Assembly (NCBI RefSeq): GCF_029212375.1
Contig: NZ_JARGNU010000007.1
Coordinates: forward strand, 62,001-126,000
Length of the DNA: 64,000 nucleotides
Direction of reading: 5' to 3'
Source: Zhongshania sp.
GTDB lineage: Bacteria > Pseudomonadota > Gammaproteobacteria > Pseudomonadales > Spongiibacteraceae
Of the stretch, positions 24,096-34,455 are shown in pieces. Every line of letters starts with the position of its first letter. Within the stretch, counting starts at the first letter, position 1. The notes under the pieces are model-generated. The model saw only the letters and a list, made by a program, of their open reading frames with translations. It was not told where the DNA came from and did no database searches. The translations under genes and the position numbers were made by a program.

Positions 24096-25286
24096 ATGAA
24101 ACTGACAGCCCTGCAAACCTACAATATTGAGAAGGCCTTAACGAAGGGTAAGACCATAGAGGCGATTCGCATTTACCGTGAAGCAACAGGCTGTAGCTTG
24201 GTAGAGGCTAAGACGGAAATTGATCGCCTCAAGGCGGTGCTTAAAGTCCAAAAGCCCTGGTATTTTAAAGACGAAAACCTAGACGCTAAGCCAGTGTCAG
24301 CAGACCATGCGCCAAAAAAGGCCTTGCGTATGTCTACGGTTTTTTTTGCTTTTATTGTGGTCGACCTTATTATTTTTGCGGGCCTTATGTATTTTAAGGT
24401 ATTTGACAGTGACGCAGCGCGCAGTAGTTCGGCGCAAGCATTGTTGCCGCAAGCTAAAAGCCAGGGACGTGCTAAGCGGATTGAATTGCCGAGCGTGGTC
24501 GACGCGAGCAGTTATTCTGCAAATTTGGCGCCCGATGAAAATTTTAAATCGCTTTATAAAAATAAAATGAATAGTGCGGCGTATATAAGAAGAAAGTCGT
24601 CCTCTGCTAGCAGCAGTTACGACGACAGCCTGCTGGAACGCAAAATTAAATCGGCGCGCAGTTTACTGGCTGCGCAGCGTAGCGCGCCGGCGGGCCAGCC
24701 CATCAATAGTATTGCTCGCAGTGCAAAGCGTCCCGAACTCGACGGTGTAATGAGTGATGGCGAGTGGTCTGAGGCCAGCCAAATTGTGGTTGATGACGCA
24801 CTGCAATCGCGGCTGTATTTACAAAGTGATGGCGAGTGGTTGTTTATTGCCTGTGACGTACCGGAGGAGCGCAGTGCCAAGGGTTACGATCAGTGCCGTA
24901 TCTATTTTCACGCGGGCTTGTTGGCTAAGTTAGTGAATGAGCGTATTCACATTGGCCGCAGCGCAGGCCTTACCAGTATTCGCCAAACCCAATTTAAGTG
25001 GCAGGGCGAAGCCCCGAAAACAAATGATGAGCGTTGGAAAAGGTATTCGATTAGCGATTGGGGAGTTTACCAATACGCGTACGGGAGCTCCTCTATGGTA
25101 TCTGGCCACCGCCAGTATGAAGCCGCTATTCATCTAGGTGAAGCGGGTTTACACGCGGGGGTTCCCTTCACCCTTTACGCCGAGATCGAAACTGATCCTC
25201 TCAAGGATGAACAGGGCAAATTTGTTGAGCGGCGATATTTAGGCGAGCTGGGGAGCAGGAGCAGCCCAGTGTGGATGGTGTTTTAA
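24096..25286 (+). CDS. membrane protein with L7/L12-like N-terminal domain and CBM9-like C-terminal domain
   Basis: A 396-residue protein of unusual build. Residues 1-50 resemble the ribosomal L7/L12 C-terminal fold (KTIEAIRIYREATGCSLVEAKTEID). A single transmembrane helix lies at about 79-101 (STVFFAFIVVDLIIFAGLMYF). A Ser/Ala/Lys-rich linker follows to about 205. The C-terminal part (about 210-396) resembles family 9 carbohydrate-binding/DOMON-like domains (RPELDGVMSDGEWSEAS ... DGEWLFIACDVPEE ... YEAAIHLGEAG). Topology would put the L7/L12-like domain in the cytoplasm and the sugar-binding-like domain outside. Function unknown; it is divergent from the thiamine operon and convergent with katG. 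Confidence 0.75.
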   Translation: MKLTALQTYNIEKALTKGKTIEAIRIYREATGCSLVEAKTEIDRLKAVLKVQKPWYFKDENLDAKPVSADHAPKKALRMSTVFFAFIVVDLIIFAGLMYFKVFDSDAARSSSAQALLPQAKSQGRAKRIELPSVVDASSYSANLAPDENFKSLYKNKMNSAAYIRRKSSSASSSYDDSLLERKIKSARSLLAAQRSAPAGQPINSIARSAKRPELDGVMSDGEWSEASQIVVDDALQSRLYLQSDGEWLFIACDVPEERSAKGYDQCRIYFHAGLLAKLVNERIHIGRSAGLTSIRQTQFKWQGEAPKTNDERWKRYSISDWGVYQYAYGSSSMVSGHRQYEAAIHLGEAGLHAGVPFTLYAEIETDPLKDEQGKFVERRYLGELGSRSSPVWMVF

Positions 25287-25331
25287 ATTATTACGTGGAG
25301 ACTTAAGGCGTGTGGGCCACGAGGGGGAATA

Positions 25332-25359
25332 CAAGCGCAGCGTATCAACGCTGCGCTTG
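25332..25359. terminator. hairpin between convergent genes
   Basis: CAAGCGCAGCG (25332-25342), loop TATCAA, CGCTGCGCTTG (25349-25359): a perfect 11-bp stem without a T run, placed between the CBM9-like gene and katG ends. A terminator or transcript-end stabiliser is likely. Confidence 0.5.
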
Positions 25360-25377
25360 AACAAGGCTTATTAGCAA

Positions 25378-28034
<2,657 letters not shown>

Positions 28035-29144
28035 TTACTCATTGAGTGGAACTTGCTTAGGCACACTCAGCTCACTCACCATTAACTTAATCTCTTCTAG
28101 TACTGCGCCTTTTACATCGTGCAGTTGCAACTGCAGTAGCGCGTCGTCGCCTTGGCGCTCAATTTGAATAGAGCCAAAGTTATCGATGGGGAAATTATTG
28201 GCCGTGGTGCGCAGGCCATTAGGTTCAACAGCTGCGGGGCTATTGGCGCCTAGTGCCGAGTTCAAACCGCTGGCGGTGATTTCGTAAAGTGGATAGGCGA
28301 GTACACCGTCTAATTTAGAAATTTCTGCTAGTTGGCGATCACCGCTAACAATAATTGCGCCATTGACACCACTGGTCTTAAGGAGATCAAATAGACGCTG
28401 ACGCTCATTAGGGAAATTGGCCCATTTGTCGTCACAATGCTCGGTGGGCAGGACCTGAATGCTACTGGCAATAATGCGTAAATCTGCGGGCTTCTTGAAC
28501 TCTTTCCACAGCCATTTCCACTGTTCTTCTCCTAAGATAGTTGCGCCTGCGGCAGTGTTGGCTATCGGTTCACAGGTAGATGGCTGTAGCTGCTTTGCTA
28601 AAGAGCTACGGTAGCTGCGGGTATCTAACATAAGGAACTGCACTCTGAGCCCGCCGATGTCGCGATACTGAGCGTGAAAGATGCCGCGCTCTTCGGTATC
28701 GCCAATGCTATCGAGCTCAAGACCAAAGAATTCAGCAAAATAGCGACGAGACTCTGTTAGATACGGGAAGTTGGCGTTGCCGCCGTCTTCCCCATAATCG
28801 TGATCGTTCCACGTCGCGAAGACATCTATAGCTTTTGCCATACCAAAGCGCTGTAATTCTTTCACTTTTCCTAAGTCGCGATAGGCTTTGTTAATCCGCT
28901 CCGGCAGCTCAGTACTTAAGTAGGGTTCAGCGTCGGTGTACACATTGTCGCCAAGGAACATAAAGACTTGAGGCTTTTGAGCCAGCACGGATTGCCATAC
29001 GGGCTGGGCGTGCCACTGCTCAAGACTGGCGCCAAAGGCTATGCTGGCCTTATGGTGTATGTGTGTAAGGGAATAGCCCGCAGCGGACAAGGGGAGGCAG
29101 ATTGCCGCGACGAGTACAATCAAGTTTCGAGATACAAGGTGCAT
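28035..29144 (-). CDS. PhoD-like alkaline phosphatase/phosphodiesterase
   Basis: A 369-residue exported metallophosphatase-like protein. A signal peptide (about residues 1-22, ending SAAGYS) is followed by FMFLGDNVYTDAEP, the metal site ATWNDHDYGEDGG, RVQFLMLDTRSYRS, ILGEEQWKWLWKEFKK, and a late IIVSGDRQLAEIS. These match the PhoD/metallophosphatase superfamily that hydrolyses phosphate esters outside the cytoplasm. Two oddities: the usual AFGSC motif reads AFGAS, so the metal-ligand cysteine is serine, and GDRH reads GDRQ near the end. Substrate or metal use may therefore differ from classical PhoD. It appears monocistronic. Confidence 0.82.
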   Translation of the reverse strand: MHLVSRNLIVLVAAICLPLSAAGYSLTHIHHKASIAFGASLEQWHAQPVWQSVLAQKPQVFMFLGDNVYTDAEPYLSTELPERINKAYRDLGKVKELQRFGMAKAIDVFATWNDHDYGEDGGNANFPYLTESRRYFAEFFGLELDSIGDTEERGIFHAQYRDIGGLRVQFLMLDTRSYRSSLAKQLQPSTCEPIANTAAGATILGEEQWKWLWKEFKKPADLRIIASSIQVLPTEHCDDKWANFPNERQRLFDLLKTSGVNGAIIVSGDRQLAEISKLDGVLAYPLYEITASGLNSALGANSPAAVEPNGLRTTANNFPIDNFGSIQIERQGDDALLQLQLHDVKGAVLEEIKLMVSELSVPKQVPLNE

Positions 29145-29592
29145 GGATGATTCGGCCCTAATGAAGGAAAATAGCGGCGCTTTCGACAGGCTGGCATGAA
29201 ATATGAGCAGCGGTGATGGTTTGCAAATTCAGTGCAGTCTAGCTATGTGCGCCTATAGTGGTGGTCAGCACAAATCATGCCGCGCAAGCCCAATCATAAT
29301 TTATGTGCAATTCAATTTTGTAAGACGTTTCGCCCAACAAGGCGGGAGCCTCATAAGGTAGGGGGCTTTCAGTTCGCTTGGCTGGCCAATAGTCTTGGCG
29401 AAATTTTAGGATGTCATCACCGCCACGTTAGATTTAATGCCCAATACAGGGCGTTGTAGCGCGGCCGCGCATATTGTTTGCGCACCTTAATGGCGCGCTA
29501 GTCAGGCGATTTGCTATTCCCTGAATGGGAACTAAGCTTAGCTCGCACAGTCAGATACCCTGTTCGTTTCCTTAATAGACAATCGAGATATT
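29145..29592. other. 448-bp intergenic region
   Basis: I found no supported gene between the divergently transcribed PhoD-like and small lipoprotein genes. A 60-codon open frame at 29277-29459 lacks an RBS and family-like features. The region must contain both promoters. Confidence 0.35.
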
Positions 29593-29811
29593 ATGAAACA
29601 AATTTTGATAGCAACTTCACTAGCCGCTTTCGCGATATTGATAATGGCTTGTTCAGATGACAAGACTGCCGCTCCCGCTGCGAAACAAGGCTCCACTGCA
29701 ATTAGTATCGATACCGGCGAAGGATCTTTTGGTTTTAAGAGTGACAGCGATGGCGAAAATACCTCGCTAACAGTAGACGCTGATGGCGATAGTGGCAAAG
29801 GCAAAAAATAG
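29593..29811 (+). CDS. small lipoprotein
   Basis: A 72-residue predicted lipoprotein. The signal ends with the lipobox LIMAC (Cys20), followed by a short acidic, Ser/Gly/Asp-rich tail (DTGEGSFGFKSDSDGENTS) ending in GKGKK. The ATG at 29593 follows a weak GAG. The mature part is only about 52 residues and probably disordered. No function can be assigned. A terminator follows at 29829. Confidence 0.65.
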   Translation: MKQILIATSLAAFAILIMACSDDKTAAPAAKQGSTAISIDTGEGSFGFKSDSDGENTSLTVDADGDSGKGKK

Positions 29812-29828
29812 ATTTAATATTTAAAATA

Positions 29829-29869
29829 AATTTAGGGCAGGTCACGTCATGTGGCCTGCTCTAAATTTT
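29829..29869. terminator. bidirectional terminator hairpin
   Basis: AATTTAGGGCAGG (29829-29841) and CCTGCTCTAAATT (29855-29867) pair with one mismatch around 13 bases, flanked by AT tracts. It separates the small lipoprotein gene from the convergent LRR-kinase gene. Confidence 0.65.
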
Positions 29870-29874
29870 CTGTG

Positions 29875-31116
29875 CTATTGATAACGCGCGTGTTTTAATT
29901 TGGTGAACTGTTCAGTGCGCCGATCTTCTTCAGCACAAATACTTAATAGATCGTCAATAAAGTTGTGTAATGCACGGCGCTCTACATATTGGATTTTTGT
30001 TTGCTGCTCGCTAGTTAACATGTGATACATCGACGCCGCGCCAAAGTCGCCAAATAAAATATCACCGTTGTTATCAACTAAGGTGTTATGGGCGTATATG
30101 TCGCCGTGGCAAATCTGCTGTGACTGCAGGTGGCTGAGTACCGAGCTCATTTGTGTCACAATTTTTGTGATTGTAGCTATTGGCAAAGAAAATTCTTTGG
30201 GAAAGGTGTCGCGGGTGCAACTGGTAAAACTGGGCGGAAGACCGAGGTTTTTATAGTTGGCTGGGATCAGCTTCATTATTAATGCTAGGCAGTCAGCCTC
30301 ATTAACTTGGGCGAGTGGCTGCACTAAATTAGGATGACTCCCCGCTTTTAAACAGGCGCGTAGCTCGTCTTGAGGGTAACCGTCGCTCGTAAGCACGCCT
30401 TTAAATATCTTTACCGCGACCTCTTTGGGAAAGCTATCTTGGGCGGTATTCCACGTTGCCTTAGAAATTAGCCCGGAGGCGCCCTCGCCAAGTATGTTTT
30501 GCAGGGTATAGCTAGAGGACGCGACTTCAATGACCGCCGCCGCGCCGATGTTGGACTGACTAAAAGGATTGCCAGCAAAGGCCAGCCACGCCAATTTGGG
30601 CAGCTCTAGTAATTGATCGGGGAAGGCGCTTAGCTGATTAGCCGAAATGCGAATTAACTCCAGGTTCTGGCACAGCGCTAAACTCTGGGGTAGCCGCTGT
30701 AAGCGATTACAGGCCAGCAGTAGTTTCTGTAGTCGCGGCCGCTGGCCCAATGCCTCGGGTAGCGTCTCTATTTGATTACCCGTTAAAGTCAGCCACCGTA
30801 ATTTTGGGGGTAGCGCGTCGCCAGAAACGTGTTTGATTTGGTTGGATTTAAATCCTACCATTTCTAAGTTTTCACACTGACCAAGCACCTCGGGCAGGGA
30901 TTCAAACTGATTATTTGAAGCAAAAATAATTTTTAGTTTTTTAAGCTGACGAAGTTCAACGGGTAAGTTGCGCAATTGGTTGTTGGAAATATCGAGTATT
31001 TCTAAACTATCCGCCAAGGTGAGAATCTCTAAAGGGAGTGATTCAAGCTTAGCCGATAGGCTTAGGCGCTGAATGCCGGCTAATTCGCCAGATTTTAATT
31101 GGGCAAGGGTATGCAA
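29875..31116 (-). CDS. leucine-rich-repeat protein kinase
   Basis: A 413-residue cytoplasmic protein. Residues about 15-190 hold seven or so bacterial-type leucine-rich repeats (for example LEILDISNNQLRNLPVELRQ and LRWLTLTGNQIETLPEALGQ). A Ser/Thr-kinase-like domain follows (about 205-400): glycine loop LGEGASGLISKA, ATP-binding lysine in EVAVKIFKG, catalytic loop ICHGDIYAHNTLVD (HGD instead of HRD) and metal motif LFGDFGAASMY. Close homologues occur singly in Pseudomonas and relatives. The start is TTG at 31116 because no ATG is available and a stop lies nine codons upstream. Substrate unknown. Confidence 0.85.
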   Translation of the reverse strand: MHTLAQLKSGELAGIQRLSLSAKLESLPLEILTLADSLEILDISNNQLRNLPVELRQLKKLKIIFASNNQFESLPEVLGQCENLEMVGFKSNQIKHVSGDALPPKLRWLTLTGNQIETLPEALGQRPRLQKLLLACNRLQRLPQSLALCQNLELIRISANQLSAFPDQLLELPKLAWLAFAGNPFSQSNIGAAAVIEVASSSYTLQNILGEGASGLISKATWNTAQDSFPKEVAVKIFKGVLTSDGYPQDELRACLKAGSHPNLVQPLAQVNEADCLALIMKLIPANYKNLGLPPSFTSCTRDTFPKEFSLPIATITKIVTQMSSVLSHLQSQQICHGDIYAHNTLVDNNGDILFGDFGAASMYHMLTSEQQTKIQYVERRALHNFIDDLLSICAEEDRRTEQFTKLKHARYQ

Positions 31117-31256
31117 GGTATCTAGTCCACGATGAGTGCGCTATTAAGCGCTTGAAGCCTACTGAATATGCCCGTAAAAAGAAAGAATCAAGGGCGCTAA
31201 TGCATATACACCAAGGTGTGGCAAAGCGCTGATCTACGGTAATGATAGGTAATACT

Positions 31257-31547
31257 ATGAATGGTGACTCTGATACCCGCGACAAATTGGCGCTTGAACG
31301 TACTCGCCTCGCAAACGAGCGCACTTTTCTGGCTTATATCCGCACAGGCTTGTCGTTACTGGCCGCCGCTGTTGTGCTATTTCAATTTTTTTCCGAATTG
31401 CACTCTTATATCGCTACCGCATGGGGGCTAGCAGCGTGTGGTTTGGTGGTGTTGGTGATCGGTTTGTTTCGGTTTAATAGCGTGCGGGCCGAGCTTAATC
31501 GCTATGCGGTGAGTTTGGCGGAACCCAAGCCGGCGCCAAGGGAGTAA
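31257..31547 (+). CDS. DUF202 (YidH-type) small membrane protein
   Basis: A 96-residue membrane protein. The DUF202 signature is LALERTRLANERTFLAYIRTGLS, followed by two helices (about residues 36-55 and 62-80). ATG 31257 is preferred over ATG 31242 because AGGT lies 6-7 bases before it. Function unknown. It precedes other small membrane protein genes on the same strand. Confidence 0.82.
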   Translation: MNGDSDTRDKLALERTRLANERTFLAYIRTGLSLLAAAVVLFQFFSELHSYIATAWGLAACGLVVLVIGLFRFNSVRAELNRYAVSLAEPKPAPRE

Positions 31548-31666
31548 GTCGGCGCGTGTAGTTATGTCGTTGGCCGCCTACCGTCTGCGCTGGGGTCAAT
31601 CATGACTGATCTGTGCTACCGTGAATAACACCGCACAGCTTTAGCAACGAAAGAGTGTAAATTTTT

Positions 31667-31825
31667 ATGGATATTATTCGCATTATTTTTGCCATTTTTT
31701 TACCGCCCGTTGGTGTATTTCTACAAGTGGGCTTTGGTAAACACTTCTGGATAAATATCATCCTTACCTTGTGTGGTTATTTGCCAGGGATTATTCATGC
31801 GGTCTACATCATAGGCAAAAAGTAG
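31667..31825 (+). CDS. PMP3/YqaE-family proteolipid
   Basis: A 52-residue protein with two transmembrane helices: MDIIRIIFAIFLPPVGVFLQ and INIILTLCGYLPGIIHAVYI, ending IGKK. The PPVGVFLQVG and GYLPGIIHA motifs are diagnostic for PMP3/YqaE proteins, which respond to salt, cold or membrane stress in plants, yeast and bacteria. It lies 4 bases before the DUF4112 gene, so they are probably cotranscribed. Confidence 0.88.
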   Translation: MDIIRIIFAIFLPPVGVFLQVGFGKHFWINIILTLCGYLPGIIHAVYIIGKK

Positions 31826-31829
31826 ATAA

Positions 31830-32183
31830 ATGGATGCAAGCGAAGTTCAAGCACGGCTGCGCCGCAGTCAGCAATTGGCTACCCTGCTCGACGGCGCTTG
31901 GGGTATTCCAAATACACGATGGCGCTTCGGTGTAGACGCGCTGCTGGGTTTGTTACCAGTTGCTGGTGATTTACTCAGCGCTCTTCTCGGCCTAGGAGTG
32001 GTCTGGCAGGCCCGCCAAATTGGCGCGCCGCGGTCACTGCAATTAAAAATGCTGGCGAATATCGGCTTGGATTTTTTGCTGGGCAGCGTGCCGATAATCG
32101 GCGATATTGCCGATGTTGCGTTTCGTAAAAACCTGCGCAATGCCGCGCTACTTGAGGCTTGGGTAACGAGTGAAATGAGTTAA
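31830..32183 (+). CDS. DUF4112 family membrane protein
   Basis: A 117-residue protein. DUF4112 features are LATLLDGAWGIPNTRWRFGVDALLGLLPVAGD and LDFLLGSVPIIGDIADVAFRKNLRNAALLE. Two hydrophobic hairpins flank GDLL and GDIAD motifs. It follows the PMP3-like gene by 4 bases. The function is unknown; the family commonly occurs alone. Confidence 0.85.
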   Translation: MDASEVQARLRRSQQLATLLDGAWGIPNTRWRFGVDALLGLLPVAGDLLSALLGLGVVWQARQIGAPRSLQLKMLANIGLDFLLGSVPIIGDIADVAFRKNLRNAALLEAWVTSEMS

Positions 32184-32213
32184 TTTAGCTGGTGTTTGCC
32201 ATTCAAGCTAAAA

Positions 32214-33671
32214 TTAACTCTTCCAGTACGTTGGCGTTAGCACCAAAATCACGGTCATAAATTCCAGTCTACCGAGTAACATTCCTAAACTTAAAATCCA
32301 TTTACTGCTGTCGGGCAAACTAGAGAAATTGCCTGCGGGGCCGATAATGTCGCCGAGTCCTGGGCCAACGTTCATCAGTGCGGTGGCGGCGCCGGTGAGG
32401 CTGGTGACGAGGTCTAAGCCGCTAAAGGCGAGTAGCAGGGTTATCATTACGAGAGATAACAACATAATAAAAACAAAGGTGACTGCCGACAGCACAATGC
32501 TGTCGTCTACCGGACGCTTATTGTAGTAACGGCGGATCATGGCTCGGGGATGCACGGCGCGGATGATGCTTTCTTGCATCATCATAAACAGTAACTGGAA
32601 ACGGAATATTTTAATGCCGCCGCTGGTCGATCCCGAGCAACCGCCAATAAACATAGCGAAGAAAAAGGCGGCGACAGCAAGTTCGCCCCACTGGGAGTAG
32701 TCGCCGCTGGCAAAGCCGGTGGTGGTAATGACCGAGACCAAGTTAAAGGTGGCGTAAGTGAAGGCGTGGGCGAGGTCTATGTCGGTTTCTGAGAGCAGAT
32801 GTAGGGTAATAACCACACTGAGAACGAGCAGGGTGAGCAAAAAGCCGCGAATTTGTTGGTCGTTAAAAACCTGCCAGTGCCGCTTAATAACAAAGTGGAC
32901 ATAAATGGTAAACGGCATGGCGCCCAAGATCATAAAAAAGATGGCGATCCAATGGCTCGGCAGGTCGGCGAACTGCGCAAAGGAGCTGTCTGAAGTCGAG
33001 TAGCCGCCAGTCGAGATGGTAGTCATGGCGTGGTTAACCGCGTGAAAGCCATCCATGCCGTCGAGCATATAGGCCCCAGCGCACAAAAAAGTGAGAATGA
33101 TGTAAATGTAGATAATCATCGTCACCATTATCCCTGAGCGGGTGGTTTTGTCTGACCAGTCGGATGATTCGGTTTGGAATAGACGCATGCCGCCTACTTT
33201 CAAAAATGGCAGTATTGCCACTGCCATGCCAATAACGCCAAGCCCGCCAACCCACTGCAACATTGAACGCCACACTAAAATGTCGTGGGCCATGCCGTCT
33301 AACCCCACCAATACGGTAGAACCGGTGGTGGTTAGGCCAGACACTGACTCAAATACGGCGTCGGTGAAATCGCAAAAGTCGGGTATGAGCAGAAATGGTA
33401 GCGCGCCGGTCAGCGAGATGAGTAGCCATGAACTGGTGGTGATTAAAAACATTTGCCGCGGCGTGAGCATATTCATGTGGTAGGAGCGCGATAGCATCCA
33501 GCCACAGGCGGCGAGGGTTACCGTTAGGGTCAGTGCACTGGCAAAGGCGCGGCTATTGCCGGTGTTATAGATAATTGCCATGAGTAGCGGTACCGCCATC
33601 AGCAGGCCAAACACCAGCAGAATTAAGCTGCAGACCTTAAGTACGGGTTTGATTAGGTTAGCTTGGTTCAT
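32214..33671 (-). CDS. trkH: Trk-type potassium uptake protein TrkH
   Basis: A 485-residue potassium channel-like subunit with about 10-12 membrane segments. Selectivity-filter loops are visible: SGLTTTGSTVL, MTTISTGGYSTSD, VSVITTTGFASGDYSQW and the last pore near MNVGPGLGDIIGP. It works with the cytoplasmic regulator TrkA (not in this window). Potassium uptake is the first osmotic-stress response, consistent with the ectoine system in the same region. A DUF502 gene lies upstream on the same strand. Confidence 0.96.
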   Translation of the reverse strand: MNQANLIKPVLKVCSLILLVFGLLMAVPLLMAIIYNTGNSRAFASALTLTVTLAACGWMLSRSYHMNMLTPRQMFLITTSSWLLISLTGALPFLLIPDFCDFTDAVFESVSGLTTTGSTVLVGLDGMAHDILVWRSMLQWVGGLGVIGMAVAILPFLKVGGMRLFQTESSDWSDKTTRSGIMVTMIIYIYIILTFLCAGAYMLDGMDGFHAVNHAMTTISTGGYSTSDSSFAQFADLPSHWIAIFFMILGAMPFTIYVHFVIKRHWQVFNDQQIRGFLLTLLVLSVVITLHLLSETDIDLAHAFTYATFNLVSVITTTGFASGDYSQWGELAVAAFFFAMFIGGCSGSTSGGIKIFRFQLLFMMMQESIIRAVHPRAMIRRYYNKRPVDDSIVLSAVTFVFIMLLSLVMITLLLAFSGLDLVTSLTGAATALMNVGPGLGDIIGPAGNFSSLPDSSKWILSLGMLLGRLEFMTVILVLTPTYWKS

Positions 33672-33711
33672 AGCGGAATGCTTTTTGATCGGTTATTAGC
33701 GTGGGCCATGC

Positions 33712-34353
33712 TCATGGGTTTGCGGTCTTTTGTTCGGTGTTTGTTGTGATAATACCCAATTCGGCTGAACCGGCACCACAGGAGATTATAGACCGGAAGG
33801 CGGCGTCTAATTTAATGTCGGGTCGCGGTTCTACACAATCTGGCGGCAGGTGATAGACAAAGCCCGAGGTTGGGTTGGGGCCGGTGGGTACAAACACGGT
33901 ATACCAGCCATTGCTGTGGCGGCTGGTGATAATGGCGGTGGCGCGGGCTGGGCTCTGGGTGCCGTAAAGCTGAACTACGGCGGCTTCGCCGCGGGTAAAC
34001 GGTGAATTGCTATTAGCGCCAAACATTTGCTGAATAATGTCGCGGATTAATTTGTAGCCTGGGGCAAAGCGGGCGAGGTGGTTGTCGATAAAATTTTGCA
34101 GCCAGCGACCCGCGCTGGTAGCAACCAAGGTACCAACCATAAAGCAGCCCAGCAGAATAAGGGCGATAACGAGAGCGTCTATGGCCAAGCTCGGTGCGCC
34201 GGTAAGTCGCTCAAGTGGGTTGGTGAGCGGGGCAATGAGCGCCTGAACGCTGTTCATGGCCCAGCGCATGGCCAGTAATAAAATAATAATCGGCGCTATA
34301 ACCAGCACGCCACCGATAAAAGACTGACTGATAAAATGCTTGAGCTTGTTCAT
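33712..34353 (-). CDS. DUF502 family membrane protein
   Basis: A 213-residue protein with two N-terminal membrane helices (about residues 12-30 and 55-80) and a cytoplasmic-looking C-terminal domain. DUF502 marks are FISQSFIGGVLVIAPI, IPLVRGIY-like RFAPGYKLIRDIIQQM, VFVPTGPNPTSGFVYHLP and a late SIISCGAG. It lies 40 bases before trkH on the same strand and may share its transcript. Function unknown. Confidence 0.88.
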   Translation of the reverse strand: MNKLKHFISQSFIGGVLVIAPIIILLLAMRWAMNSVQALIAPLTNPLERLTGAPSLAIDALVIALILLGCFMVGTLVATSAGRWLQNFIDNHLARFAPGYKLIRDIIQQMFGANSNSPFTRGEAAVVQLYGTQSPARATAIITSRHSNGWYTVFVPTGPNPTSGFVYHLPPDCVEPRPDIKLDAAFRSIISCGAGSAELGIITTNTEQKTANP

Positions 34354-34455
34354 GGGTGTCCGCGAAGGTTTGGGTCAGTGCTTATAGTAGCGAGTTTACC
34401 CGCTGACTACATCGCCAGTGAGGGTGTATTTGTGCCGAGCAATTTTCACAGCTCT

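Noticed and set aside
29277-29459. 60-codon open frame between the PhoD-like gene and the lipoprotein
   Set aside because: No ribosome site, no family-like sequence, composition not coding-like.
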